In this document: one piece after another, positions 26,262 through 35,748 of the stretch
Layout: each line of letters begins with the position of its first letter
Numbering within the stretch: position 1 is the stretch's first letter
Source: an uncultured Sphingobacteriales bacterium
GTDB lineage: Bacteria > Bacteroidota > Bacteroidia > Chitinophagales > Chitinophagaceae
Length of the DNA stretch: 64,000 bases
Reading direction: 5' to 3'
NCBI GenBank assembly: GCA_937871285.1
Contig: CALMQS010000123.1
Span: forward strand, 1 to 64,000
Translations under genes and position numbers: made by a program
Notes under the pieces: generated by a model
The model's database searches: none
What the model saw: only the letters and a program-made list of their open reading frames with translations
What the model was told of the DNA's origin: nothing

Positions 26262-26323
26262 GTAAAGGTCAACCAAAAATGTGTAAAAGTCAACATGTTT
26301 TTCTTGGGCTCGTTAACGTCAAT
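26262..26323. promoter_or_regulatory. Phased operator repeats between XRE and sigma factor genes
   Basis: GTAAAGGTCAAC (26262-26273) and GTAAAAGTCAAC (26283-26294) differ at one base and start exactly 21 bases apart, about two helical turns. A third related copy, GTTAACGTCAAT, is at 26312-26323. They fill the divergent intergenic region between the XRE operon and the ECF sigma gene, so they are the best candidate binding sites of these repressors. Confidence 0.55.
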
Positions 26324-26343
26324 TCTTAGGTTGCTGCTACGGG

Positions 26344-26931
26344 ATGGAAGCAGACAAAAACAGAACAACAAGGAATGAGTATGCCATCGCCTTTCAAAAT
26401 GGCGATGAAAAGGCGCTTGCCTTCTTTTTTAATGAATTTTATTCCGCTCTTTGCATTTATGCAGCATACTACACCCATAATGAGGCGTCGGCGCAGGAGG
26501 TTGTTTCTGATGCTTTTGTGAAAACCTGGCGGCAACGCAGCCAGTTTACCAATGCAGGCTCCATCAGAGCCTACCTGTATACCATTGTACGGCACGATGC
26601 AGCAAGCTGGCATCAAAAAGAAAACCGTATTATCCGGCTCCATCAAAATAGCCAGGAGTGGCGCAAGGATGCGGTTGAAGAAAATGCTTTTGATATAATT
26701 GTAAGAACAGAAGTAGCCCGTTACCTGCACCAAACATTAAATATTCTTCCACCCAAATGCAGGAAAATATTTCAGTTGCTTTATATAGAAGGTAAATCTA
26801 TCCCCGAAATTGCAGAACAATTAAAAGTGGCGCAAAGCACTGTACGCACTCAAAAACTATTGGGCTTGGATACCCTCCGCAGAAAAATTATATTTCCCTA
26901 TCTGCTACTTTTATGCTGGCTTATAAAATAA
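26344..26931 (+). CDS. ECF sigma-70 factor, FecI-like
   Basis: A 195-residue sigma factor with region 2 (FFNEFYSALCIYAAYYTHNEASAQEVVSDAFVKTWRQR) and region 4 (LPPKCRKIFQLLYIEGKSIPEIAEQLKVAQSTVRTQ), joined by a short linker, and no region 1 or 3. It belongs to the Bacteroidetes RpoE/FecI group that works with an adjacent FecR anti-sigma factor and a SusC receptor with an STN domain, all of which follow here. It should direct RNA polymerase to the downstream susC promoter. Confidence 0.88.
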   Translation: MEADKNRTTRNEYAIAFQNGDEKALAFFFNEFYSALCIYAAYYTHNEASAQEVVSDAFVKTWRQRSQFTNAGSIRAYLYTIVRHDAASWHQKENRIIRLHQNSQEWRKDAVEENAFDIIVRTEVARYLHQTLNILPPKCRKIFQLLYIEGKSIPEIAEQLKVAQSTVRTQKLLGLDTLRRKIIFPYLLLLCWLIK

Positions 26932-27113
26932 AGTGCAGCTTTTCTTAGACGTTTATCTCCTGTATCACCTCTTTATTACGAAAAGGAATTCGGGATTAGT
27001 ATTGTCGGGTACATTGGTTAACTTAATACCATGAAACAGCGTATGAAAAACCTTTTCATGCGAAATGTTAATGTGAATTTCCAACCGACCCCAAAAAATA
27101 AAATATTAGAAGG

Positions 27114-28376
27114 ATGAAGCAAAACGGCTATAATTATTCTGGTGATGAATCATTTCCGCGGGGCGATCCTTATCGTGTAGCCTACCTTATTGCGGGATAC
27201 ATACAACAATCGCTCACCGAAAAAGAACATGATGAGTTAGACGACTGGGTTGCAGCAAGTGATGATAATAACAGGCTGTTTGGAGAGCTTACAGATGAAA
27301 AGAATATTGAGGCTGTTCTTTCCAAAATGAAAAAATTAAATCCCGGTGCAGCGTACCAGGATCTGCGGCAAAGATTAGGCTTGCCGCCGGAAAAGGTAAA
27401 AAACTCCGGTAAATTATGGACATACGCCGTTGCTGCGTCTGTAGTGCTGGCAGTATCAATTGCGGCCTACTATTTTTCATCTCAACCATCCAATAATTCA
27501 AGCGCGCCAGCAATTGCCGTTACAGAGCAGGACATAGAACCGGGAGGGAACAAAGCCACACTAACGCTCTCGGATGGCGCTGTTGTAGATATGGAGGGCG
27601 CCACCACCGGCGCGATCAAAAATGAGTTTGGGGTTACCATTAATAAATCAGCCGATGGCGAACTGGTATATGCATCCAGTACAACAACAGAAATCCCGGC
27701 TAAATACAATACGCTGACTATACCCAATGGCGGCACTTTTAAAATAGTACTGTCAGATGGTACTACGGTGTGGCTCAATGCTGCTTCATCCTTAAAGTAC
27801 CCCGTTGTATTTACGGGAAAGCAACGGGTAGTGGAACTTACGGGGGAGGGATATTTTGAAGTTGCCTCCTCCGTTGCTCTCAAAACGAATGAAAAGCGCT
27901 CCTTCGTTGTTAAAACCGGCAATGCGCAAATTGAAGTATTGGGCACGCACTTTAATATTAATGCTTATAAAAACGAAGGATCAATAAAAACCACTTTATT
28001 AGAAGGCAGTGTCAGGATGCATGGTGCTAAAGGAAACCAGGCGAAAGTGCTAAAGCCGGAACAGCAGGGCATTTTAACACCCGATGGAACATTAACCGTT
28101 TCAAATAACGTAAGCACCGATGAAGTAGTAGCCTGGAAAGAAGGATTATTCAAATTTAAGGATACTGATATTAAGATGATCATGCGGCAGGTAGAAAGAT
28201 GGTACAATGTGCCGGTAGTATATGATGGTGGAATCAACGGCCATTTTAATGCTACAATTTCGAGGAATGTTCCGGTATCAAAATTATTGCATTACCTGCA
28301 ACTCACCGGTCATGTACAATTTAAGATAAGTGATAGTAAAATTATCGTAAGCCATACATCACAAAAAGAAAAATAA
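27114..28376 (+). CDS. FecR-family anti-sigma factor
   Basis: A 420-residue protein: cytoplasmic N-terminal anti-sigma region (residues 1-100), one membrane helix (LWTYAVAASVVLAVSIAAYYF), and a periplasmic FecR domain (TIPNGGTFKIVLSDGTTVWLNAAS, then GEGYFEVA, VLGTHFNINAY). A DUF4974-like end follows (FKDTDIKMIMRQVERWYNVPVVYD). It passes the signal from the SusC STN domain to the sigma factor. The 182-base gap upstream holds a short inverted repeat (ATGAAAA-ACC-TTTTCAT, 27043-27059). Confidence 0.88.
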   Translation: MKQNGYNYSGDESFPRGDPYRVAYLIAGYIQQSLTEKEHDELDDWVAASDDNNRLFGELTDEKNIEAVLSKMKKLNPGAAYQDLRQRLGLPPEKVKNSGKLWTYAVAASVVLAVSIAAYYFSSQPSNNSSAPAIAVTEQDIEPGGNKATLTLSDGAVVDMEGATTGAIKNEFGVTINKSADGELVYASSTTTEIPAKYNTLTIPNGGTFKIVLSDGTTVWLNAASSLKYPVVFTGKQRVVELTGEGYFEVASSVALKTNEKRSFVVKTGNAQIEVLGTHFNINAYKNEGSIKTTLLEGSVRMHGAKGNQAKVLKPEQQGILTPDGTLTVSNNVSTDEVVAWKEGLFKFKDTDIKMIMRQVERWYNVPVVYDGGINGHFNATISRNVPVSKLLHYLQLTGHVQFKISDSKIIVSHTSQKEK

Positions 28377-28417
28377 CTGAACACTATGATATTTTATCCC
28401 GTGAAATAACCACCGGA

Positions 28418-28482
28418 GGTTGACCCGAGAAAAAAATTGGCCAGTAGTGGTGGAACACTGCTGGCCGGTGTCCGGATCAACC
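28418..28482 (+). promoter_or_regulatory. Nested stem-loop between fecR and susC
   Basis: GGTTGA (28418-28423) pairs with TCAACC (28477-28482), enclosing GGCCAGTAG (28439-28447) and CTGCTGGCC (28458-28466; one G-T pair). It lies 53 bases before the susC start. It could be a processing or attenuation hairpin that sets different levels of FecR and SusC. Confidence 0.4.
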
Positions 28483-28535
28483 CGTTTAAAAATTTTGAAG
28501 GATCTCTAATTGCTTAACCCGAACAAATCAAAGCT

Positions 28536-31500
28536 ATGCAACTAACAGCTTATGGCAAATTATTTTGCCCGCTATTGCCATTCATTCGTAAAACCTTATC
28601 GCGTATGAAATTAATAGCACTATTGCTTACTACTTTTTGCATGCTGTTTACAGCAACGCTGCATTCCCAAGATATTACGCTTTCGGTTAAGAATGTTTCC
28701 ATGCAGGAAGCCCTGAATGCTATTGAAAAACAAACGGATTACCGGTTTGTGTATGTAAAAGAACAAATCGAAAAAGCCGGGTTAGTAACTATGGACGTAA
28801 AACAAGTGCGGCTCGAAACGGCCCTGATCCAATGTTTTGAAGGGCAACCCTTATCCTACGTAATCGAAGACCGGTTGGTCATTGTCCGCAAAAAGGAGCA
28901 AACAAAAGATCAACCGGTTTTACATGACGTTAAAGGTCGTGTAACCAACAAAGAGGGCACGCCCCTGGCAGGCATAACGGTAAGAGTGAAAGGAAAGGAT
29001 ATTGCAACCGCTACAGACGGGAACGGGGAATTTAATTTGAAAGGAATTTCACCAACTGATATTCTGATATTTAGCGGCGCGGAAGTGGAAACGAGAGAAG
29101 TTGGCCTCAATGGAGGGAATTATTTAGCCATCACTTTGGCTCAAAAGGTGAACAACCTGGACGAGACTATTATCATTGGATATGGAACAACAACAAAACG
29201 TTATAATGTTGGAAGTGTAACTAAAGTTAGTTCAGGCATAATTTCTACCCAGCCGGTAGCAAATCCTCTCAGCGCTTTACAGGACAGGGTGCCAGGATTA
29301 TTGGTAACTCAGACAAGTGGAGTGCCGGGATCTTCTGTGTCCATACAAATCAGGGGGCAAAACACCCTTAATCCCAATCCTATGCTTAATAATATTTCAC
29401 CAAGAGACAACCCTTTATTTATCATAGATGGCGTTCCCTTTGCACCACAAAATGATAATATTAATCAATTTAATTCATTGGCTTCGCCAGGGGGCAATGC
29501 CATATACGGAAATCCACATGGTGGTATAAGTGCATTCAACAGTATTAATCCCGCAGATATTGAAAGTATCGAAGTTTTACGAGATGCTGATGCCACTTCG
29601 ATTTATGGTTCGCGTGGCTCAAATGGTGTCATTTTAATCACAACCAAAAAGGGTAAAGCAGGTAAAACCAACTTTTCAGGAAATGTATATAAAGGCTGGA
29701 GTTCGGCTACTCGAACCATGCAAATGTTGACAACTGAACAATACCTTGCTATGCGAAATGAGGCATTTAAAAATGATGGAATTATTGCTAACATTACTCC
29801 CGGTACACGGGGATACGCTCCTGATATCAAAGTTTTTGACAGTACAGCTTATACTAATTGGGAGGATTACTTTTTAGGGAACACTGCCAGTACATTTGAT
29901 GCCAATGCAAAATTAACGGGAGGATCACTCTCTACTCAGTTTCTGATTGGGGCAGGCTTTCACAAGGAATCCTATATTTTGCCAGGTGACTTTAGCCATA
30001 TACGTGGCTCATTTAATTTGCATTTAAACCATGCTACACAAGATAAAAAATTCAATATCGAAATTTCAGCAAATTATTCAACAGATAAAAATAACTCAGC
30101 CAATGCTCAAAACGCGCTCACGGCATTCACCTTACCTCCAAATCACCCAGACCTTTTAAACACAGAAAATAAACTGAGATGGGACTATGATGGAGTCGTC
30201 ATTGATAATAAACTGGCTTATTTAAAAAGAAAGTATTCTATTCAGAATTCAAATTTAATTGCCAGTTTAAATGCATCATACCAAATAACCCCCGGATTAA
30301 AAATTAAATCCAACGTTGGTTACAGCACGATTAACAGTAATGAAATAGTTCAGGTTCCAAAAGCTTCACAAAATCCAATATACACCCCTAGGGGAAGTGC
30401 TGGTTTTGGAAATAATAATTTCGTTTCATGGATAGCAGAACCTCAGCTTGAATACAGAATTAGATTTTTGAGTGGAACACTTATTACATTATTGGGCGGC
30501 ACCCTGCATCATACTATTAATACCCTTTCCCAGATAAACGGTTCAGATTACGCTAATGACGCTCTTTTAGGATCTCCCTCGGCGGCAGGAAATGTAACTG
30601 TGCAATACAACAAAACCCCTTATAAATATGTGGCTGGATTTGCAAGGCTAAACTACATTCTTCAAAAAAAGTATATACTGAATCTAAATGCCCGGCGTGA
30701 TGGCTCAAGTCGTTTTGGACCAGGAAGACAGTTTGGTAATTTTGGCTCTGCAGGAGCCGGATGGATATTTTCGGAAGAGTCTTATATTAAAAAAATTAAA
30801 CCAATTAGCTATGGAAAATTGAGGGCGAGTTACGGCATTACAGGTAATGATAATATCGGGGACTACCAATATATTCAGCAATGGCTCCACACCGGAAATC
30901 AATATAATAACTATGAACAAATTATCGGCTATATTCCCGGAAATCTCTACAACCCGGATTTTAGCTGGTCTTCCAATAAAAAACTTGAATTAGCAGTTGA
31001 AATTGGATTATTAAAAGATAGAATTATTGGTTCTGTGGCATGGTACAGAAACCGGAGTTCAAATGAATTAGTAACCTATAATTTGCCATCCCAGACAGGG
31101 TTTTCTGGAGTGACTGCAAACTTTCCCGCAGTGGTAGAAAACAAAGGTTGGGAAATAGATTTCCAGGCAACGCCTGTGAAGAATCTTAATTTTCAGTGGA
31201 CCACTTCTATCAACCTCAGTTTTCCTAAGAACAGGTTGGTACGTTTCCCAGGAATGGAATCCTCCAGTTATGCCACAATATATGTAATTGGACAATCTGT
31301 AAATGTCCTGAATAAATTTAAATATCTTGGAGTAGATCCCGCCACTGGTATCTATTTATTTGATTCTAAAAATGGACCAACAAGTACGCCAACAAAATAT
31401 AAAGATGATGTCATTATCGGTGACCTCGATCCGGATTTTTTCGGTGGCTGGAGCAATTCGATTAGCTATAAGAGTTTCTCTATTCAGGTATTTATCAATT

Positions 31501-31922
31501 TCAGAAAACAATGGGGTGCTAATTATCTGCAACAAATTAATAATTATCCTCCCGGATCATTGCAAATTAATCAACCGTCGGAGGTAATGAAAAGATGGCA
31601 AAACCCCGGAGATATTACATCAATCCAAAAATTTACCAGCCGGTCCAGCGGAAATGCAACATCAATTGCAGCCAACAGGTTCACTAATTCGAGTGGTGCT
31701 TATTCCGACGCTTCATTTATCCGCTTAAAAACTGTTTCAATTTCATATGGATTACCCAAAACAATCCTTAGCCGTTTCCATATGCAACAAGTACAAATGT
31801 ATATGCAATCTCAAAATCTGGTAACTATTACCGGCTTCAAAGGCAATGATCCGGAGACTCAAAGTTTCTACGGAATACCGCCACTCTGCACCATTGTAAT
31901 AGGACTTCTGTTTACCTTATAA
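28536..31922 (+). CDS. susC: SusC/RagA-family TonB-linked outer-membrane protein with STN signalling domain
   Basis: A 1,128-residue transporter. After a long hydrophobic signal comes an STN domain (ITLSVKNVSMQEALNAIEKQ, about residues 48-125), a CarboxypepD_reg-like domain (GRVTNKEGTPLAGITVRVKG), the plug (ETIIIGYGTTTKRYNVGSV, and SIEVLRDADATSIYGSRGSNGVILITTKKGK) and a barrel ending TIVIGLLFTL. The STN domain contacts FecR, so it is both importer and signal transducer. The early start is kept because related proteins have a similar long leader. The substrate (glycan or peptide) is not shown by the sequence. Confidence 0.9.
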   Translation: MQLTAYGKLFCPLLPFIRKTLSRMKLIALLLTTFCMLFTATLHSQDITLSVKNVSMQEALNAIEKQTDYRFVYVKEQIEKAGLVTMDVKQVRLETALIQCFEGQPLSYVIEDRLVIVRKKEQTKDQPVLHDVKGRVTNKEGTPLAGITVRVKGKDIATATDGNGEFNLKGISPTDILIFSGAEVETREVGLNGGNYLAITLAQKVNNLDETIIIGYGTTTKRYNVGSVTKVSSGIISTQPVANPLSALQDRVPGLLVTQTSGVPGSSVSIQIRGQNTLNPNPMLNNISPRDNPLFIIDGVPFAPQNDNINQFNSLASPGGNAIYGNPHGGISAFNSINPADIESIEVLRDADATSIYGSRGSNGVILITTKKGKAGKTNFSGNVYKGWSSATRTMQMLTTEQYLAMRNEAFKNDGIIANITPGTRGYAPDIKVFDSTAYTNWEDYFLGNTASTFDANAKLTGGSLSTQFLIGAGFHKESYILPGDFSHIRGSFNLHLNHATQDKKFNIEISANYSTDKNNSANAQNALTAFTLPPNHPDLLNTENKLRWDYDGVVIDNKLAYLKRKYSIQNSNLIASLNASYQITPGLKIKSNVGYSTINSNEIVQVPKASQNPIYTPRGSAGFGNNNFVSWIAEPQLEYRIRFLSGTLITLLGGTLHHTINTLSQINGSDYANDALLGSPSAAGNVTVQYNKTPYKYVAGFARLNYILQKKYILNLNARRDGSSRFGPGRQFGNFGSAGAGWIFSEESYIKKIKPISYGKLRASYGITGNDNIGDYQYIQQWLHTGNQYNNYEQIIGYIPGNLYNPDFSWSSNKKLELAVEIGLLKDRIIGSVAWYRNRSSNELVTYNLPSQTGFSGVTANFPAVVENKGWEIDFQATPVKNLNFQWTTSINLSFPKNRLVRFPGMESSSYATIYVIGQSVNVLNKFKYLGVDPATGIYLFDSKNGPTSTPTKYKDDVIIGDLDPDFFGGWSNSISYKSFSIQVFINFRKQWGANYLQQINNYPPGSLQINQPSEVMKRWQNPGDITSIQKFTSRSSGNATSIAANRFTNSSGAYSDASFIRLKTVSISYGLPKTILSRFHMQQVQMYMQSQNLVTITGFKGNDPETQSFYGIPPLCTIVIGLLFTL

Positions 31923-31932
31923 TAGCTGGAAT

Positions 31933-33327
31933 ATGACCCAACATAAATATAATATTCAAACTCTACTTTTCACTTTCTTAATGTTTTTATTAAGCTTTTC
32001 ATGCAAAAAAGCTTTAAAGATTGAACCGTCTTCTAACATACTCACACCAGATCAAATTTTTTCAGATAGTTCCCTGTCAACGGCCGCAGTTGTGGGCATC
32101 TACATTAATATGATGAATTATTCTACCCAGTTCAAATTTGGCAATGGAGGAATAGGCTGTTTTGGTGGATTATCTGCCGATGAATTGTACTCTACCACTC
32201 AGGATCCAAGCGAACAGGAACTGTATTCAAATGGCATCTCACCGGAAAATAACACGATCAATGCCTCTCTCTGGCAGCAAGGCTTTCAATTACTGTATCA
32301 GACAAATGCCTGCATTGAACAGTTAGAAGCTACCCAACTGCTCGCGTCATCGGTTCAAAATCACTTATTGGGAGAATGTAAGTTTATGCGAGCATTTATT
32401 TATTTCTACCTGATAAATATCTATGATGAAGTACCTTTGGTTTTATCAACTGATTATACGGTAAATGCGCTGCTTCCAAAAACTCCTTCTACAAAAATCT
32501 ATGAACAAATAATAAAAGATCTCCAGGAAGCACAGTCCACTATTTCAGTCAATTATATTTCAGCAAATAGGGCCCGTCCCAATAGGGCTACAGTTGAGGC
32601 GCTATTAGCCAGGGTTTATTTGTATCAACAAAACTGGACATTGGCCGAACAAGCGGCTGACAATCTCATTGATAACAATGAATACGAACTTGAGAATGAA
32701 CCAGACCGTGTTTTTCTTTCTGCCAGCAGAGAAACTATATGGCAGATGCAACCTGTTCAAACAGGATTTGAGACAGCCGAAGGATTTCTATATGTACCTT
32801 ATGTTTCTACAATTATCCCCAACTATATTGTTAGCGATCAATTGATTAAGGCCTTTGAGCCAACTGACAAACGCAAAACATTTTGGCTTAATAGTAATGA
32901 TTTTGATGGACAATTTTATTTCTATCCTTTTAAATATAGGTTAGGGTATGACGGAACTGAGACTCCTGAAGAATTCCTGAAAGTATTCAGGCTTGCTGAA
33001 ATTTACCTGATCAGGTCTGAAGCAAAGGCACAGCAAAATAATCCTGGAGGCGCCTTAGATGACCTTAATAAAATTCGGTTACGCGCAGGCTTGGTTGCAT
33101 TTAATTCATCAAATAAAGATGAAATCCTAAAAGCGATTGAACATGAACGGCAAACGGAGTTATGTTTTGAATGGGGGCACCGATGGTTTGATCTTAAAAG
33201 AACCGGTTTAATAAATGAAATATTAACAACAGTAAAGCCCGGATGGAAACCTACCTCGGCAACTTTTCCTATCCCATTTGGTGAGTTGCAATCTAATCCA
33301 AATCTTTCTCAAAATCCGGGTTACTAA
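31933..33327 (+). CDS. susD: SusD/RagB-family nutrient-binding lipoprotein
   Basis: The 464-residue lipoprotein (signal ending LSFSC) has the SusD architecture: an N-terminal region with ILTPDQIFSD, TPR-like helices (YQTNACIEQLEATQLL, GECKFMRAFIYFYLINIYDEVPL), and the conserved end RQTELCFEWGHRWFDLKRTG and LSQNPGY. It forms the lid of the SusC pore at the cell surface and starts 10 bases after susC. The pair is the uptake unit of the operon. Confidence 0.9.
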   Translation: MTQHKYNIQTLLFTFLMFLLSFSCKKALKIEPSSNILTPDQIFSDSSLSTAAVVGIYINMMNYSTQFKFGNGGIGCFGGLSADELYSTTQDPSEQELYSNGISPENNTINASLWQQGFQLLYQTNACIEQLEATQLLASSVQNHLLGECKFMRAFIYFYLINIYDEVPLVLSTDYTVNALLPKTPSTKIYEQIIKDLQEAQSTISVNYISANRARPNRATVEALLARVYLYQQNWTLAEQAADNLIDNNEYELENEPDRVFLSASRETIWQMQPVQTGFETAEGFLYVPYVSTIIPNYIVSDQLIKAFEPTDKRKTFWLNSNDFDGQFYFYPFKYRLGYDGTETPEEFLKVFRLAEIYLIRSEAKAQQNNPGGALDDLNKIRLRAGLVAFNSSNKDEILKAIEHERQTELCFEWGHRWFDLKRTGLINEILTTVKPGWKPTSATFPIPFGELQSNPNLSQNPGY

Positions 33328-33348
33328 TTATAAACGCTTTTTCTAATC

Positions 33349-34677
33349 ATGAAATATTATACAAAATTAATTGGGTATTTACTTATTCTATTAATTGCTA
33401 AGATCACGTACTCCCAATCCACGCAGTTGAAAATAGGAGATACAATACCATTAGATATACACTTTCAGGTAAAAAAAAATGGATTTAAGTCAATGCATCA
33501 TTTTTCCGACTTTAAAGGCAAAGCGATTTTGATCATATTTTGGAATAAGCATTGCGTAGATTGCCTTGCTGAAATGCCTGAAATATTAAATTTTCAAGAA
33601 GCTTTTCAAGAACGACTGGAGATTCTTCTGGTAACAACCGATGATGAAGCGGATATTCAAAAACATTGGGAAATATTCGAAAGGCGGAAGGTCAAACCAA
33701 ATTGGGTTGCAGCAGGTAAGCAACTATCAATAGTAGCTGGTGATAAATCAATATCCCAACTATTCCCTCATAAAGGGGTACCAACACATGTTTGGATAGA
33801 TAGGGACTTTACGTTCAAACACATCACTTATAGCAGTTCAACTTCAAAGGAAAATATAGCACTGTTTATTGAAAATAAGCCAGTTCGCCTGGATGAGATA
33901 AATTACAAACCCATAGAAATAGATAACTCCTGGAGTTGGATAGAGTCTGAACCTGAAAGTCTCGTTGAGTATTCACTGCTAATGAAAAGAATTGATTACG
34001 GAGCTGGTGGAGGAAGTTCCAGTAAAGAAATTTACGATTCTGCAAAAGGTACACTTAGTGGAATTATGTGCTTAAACAAAACGATGATAGAACTATATAA
34101 AGTGGCTTATCGAAAACAGCTCATGGGAAATTTAAGAATACCTGACAATAGAATACAGACAAGTGAAAACATAATTGAGAATAGCACACCACCTGAAGAT
34201 TTTTCAAAATATTTTTCCTGGGCCTATCAACACACTTATTGTTATGCTGCACAATCCAATAAACCAGATAAAGGAAATTTTTATCTTAAGATGCGAAAAG
34301 ATCTGGACGATTATTTTGATTGTCAGAGTAAGATAGAAAACAAAGTGGTTAAGTGCTTGATTTTAAAAAAGTCGACAAGAAAAACTGTAGAAATTCCAGC
34401 ATGCGATACATCCGGTAGAAGACTATCAATTCAAAATGGTAATTCAAAAGATTTATACCTAAAACTGATAAATTTTCTTCCCCGCGATTTCAATTCACCT
34501 GTATTTTTATCAGGTGTAGAAGGAGATGAAAATGTAACGTTGAATATTAGTGTAAAAACCAGCGATCCCCAGAAGGTTCTCCTGTATTTGCGAAAATCCC
34601 TCAATTCTCATGGGTGGGATATTGCTGAAGAAAACAGGATACTGCCGATACTGGTTATTACTAAAAAGGAGGAGTAA
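33349..34677 (+). CDS. TlpA-family thioredoxin-like protein with DUF3738-like C-terminus
   Basis: A 442-residue exported protein. The signal peptide ends at TYSQ. Residues 25-180 form a TlpA/AhpC-type thioredoxin fold with active site CVDC in FWNKHCVDCLAEMP and the cis-Pro region KGVPTHVWID. The remaining 250 residues have the spacing of the C-terminal extension (GTLSGIMCLNKTMIELYKVAY, ... VFLSGVEGDENVTL) often attached in Bacteroidota. It is 21 bases after susD and probably works as a periplasmic disulfide reductase linked to the imported substrate. Confidence 0.75.
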   Translation: MKYYTKLIGYLLILLIAKITYSQSTQLKIGDTIPLDIHFQVKKNGFKSMHHFSDFKGKAILIIFWNKHCVDCLAEMPEILNFQEAFQERLEILLVTTDDEADIQKHWEIFERRKVKPNWVAAGKQLSIVAGDKSISQLFPHKGVPTHVWIDRDFTFKHITYSSSTSKENIALFIENKPVRLDEINYKPIEIDNSWSWIESEPESLVEYSLLMKRIDYGAGGGSSSKEIYDSAKGTLSGIMCLNKTMIELYKVAYRKQLMGNLRIPDNRIQTSENIIENSTPPEDFSKYFSWAYQHTYCYAAQSNKPDKGNFYLKMRKDLDDYFDCQSKIENKVVKCLILKKSTRKTVEIPACDTSGRRLSIQNGNSKDLYLKLINFLPRDFNSPVFLSGVEGDENVTLNISVKTSDPQKVLLYLRKSLNSHGWDIAEENRILPILVITKKEE

Positions 34678-34704
34678 GGAAGCATATTCCTTATTCCCCT
34701 CCTT
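34666..34704. terminator. Bidirectional terminator between tlpA-like and DUF6520 genes
   Basis: AAGGAGGAGTAAGGAA and TTCCTTATTCCCCTCCTT form a long imperfect hairpin around GCATA, overlapping the TAA at 34675. It lies between convergent genes. The T-tract is weak, so confidence is moderate. Confidence 0.45.
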
Positions 34705-34710
34705 ATTCAA

Positions 34711-35037
34711 TTACAGAGTACCTCTTGGATTTCCTTCGGCCCTAATATCCTGCGTTCCATTCAAATGTGTTCCACCTGTAATTTGTGTTGTTTCGAAACC
34801 CACTACACAATTATAGCCTGACCCGGTACAACTACCAGCCGGAGGCATACTACTTGCAGGAGCCAAAAAATTCACCTGGCTGTCGTCTAAGGTTTCATCC
34901 AAACCATTTCCTGCTTTTACCTGGAACCAAACATAGTTAATAAGATTTTCTTTTTCATGCTGGGAAGGAGGAATTGAAAATGCAGAAATTACAATCCCTG
35001 CAACAATGGCACTAATTCCTAATGCATACTTTTTCAT
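34711..35037 (-). CDS. DUF6520-family small secreted protein
   Basis: A 108-residue protein with a signal peptide (MKKYALGISAIVAGIVISAFS), a Trp-containing middle (YVWFQVKAGNG), and a C-terminal half with two cysteines in GSCTGSGYNCVVG. These features match DUF6520, a family of short secreted Bacteroidota proteins often near MauE and TlpA-like genes. The paired cysteines probably form a disulfide. The function is unknown. It lies downstream of the MauE-like gene on the same strand. Confidence 0.75.
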   Translation of the reverse strand: MKKYALGISAIVAGIVISAFSIPPSQHEKENLINYVWFQVKAGNGLDETLDDSQVNFLAPASSMPPAGSCTGSGYNCVVGFETTQITGGTHLNGTQDIRAEGNPRGTL

Positions 35038-35119
35038 GTTTGTAAAGTTTAATTATTAAAATTCTACCTACTCTTTTCTACAGGTTTTCGGCTACCCCTG
35101 CCCATAACTGTGGCCACAG

Positions 35120-35563
35120 CTACCGGGAATTTATTGCAATCAGATATTTGTTTCTTTGATGGATCAATAATCCCACCGCTGCTATAATCGTCAGCGTGAT
35201 ATTGAAAAAAAGATGTTGGGTCCAACTGATTTTTTCCAGTATTCCACCGCAAGAGCAAGGTAAATGGGGTACAAACAGAATCATGTAACCCAGGTAGCCG
35301 GTTAATAGCAACATTAAAATAAGGGAGGCTGCAAATCCCCATAACCGATACTGGGGTATGAATAATAAAAGAGCGGTCAATAACTCGATAGCAGGTAGGC
35401 TGATGGCGAAAAAATGAGCGTGTGAACTAATCAATGGAGATGATTTCAGTACCAGTGTAAATTTTTCAAATGCCGCCAGCTTGCTAATAGCAGCATATAC
35501 CCATATCAGTATCAATAACGCGGAAAGTATTTCTGAGACTGTGTTACCAAACTTTGCCCTCAT
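35120..35563 (-). CDS. MauE/DoxX-like membrane protein
   Basis: The ATG at 35563 gives 147 residues with four membrane helices (SALLILIWVYAAISKLAAF, then FAISLPAIELLTALLLFIP, and LILMLLLTGYLGYMILFVP) and the signature HLPCSCGG just before the last helix pair. The longer frame from 35752 adds unlikely N-terminal sequence. MauE-like proteins support disulfide formation in the periplasm; the CxC pair is their probable redox site. Its position between the AraC regulator and DUF6520 suggests that it matures the latter, which is inference. Confidence 0.7.
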   Translation of the reverse strand: MRAKFGNTVSEILSALLILIWVYAAISKLAAFEKFTLVLKSSPLISSHAHFFAISLPAIELLTALLLFIPQYRLWGFAASLILMLLLTGYLGYMILFVPHLPCSCGGILEKISWTQHLFFNITLTIIAAVGLLIHQRNKYLIAINSR

Positions 35564-35748
35564 AAAATGGAGTTGAATGGAGTAAGGAATTAATTCCGCT
35601 GCTAAGTCCTCAAACAATCTGTCGCTTCTGTTACAATGTAAAGCTGCAAAGAATGTGGAATTGTTTTTTGTCAAAAACATTCGAAATTGGGAGCAAAAGT
35701 TTCGAAGGTGGAAGGGGGATGAAGTTAAGTAAATTGATGGTACAGCCT

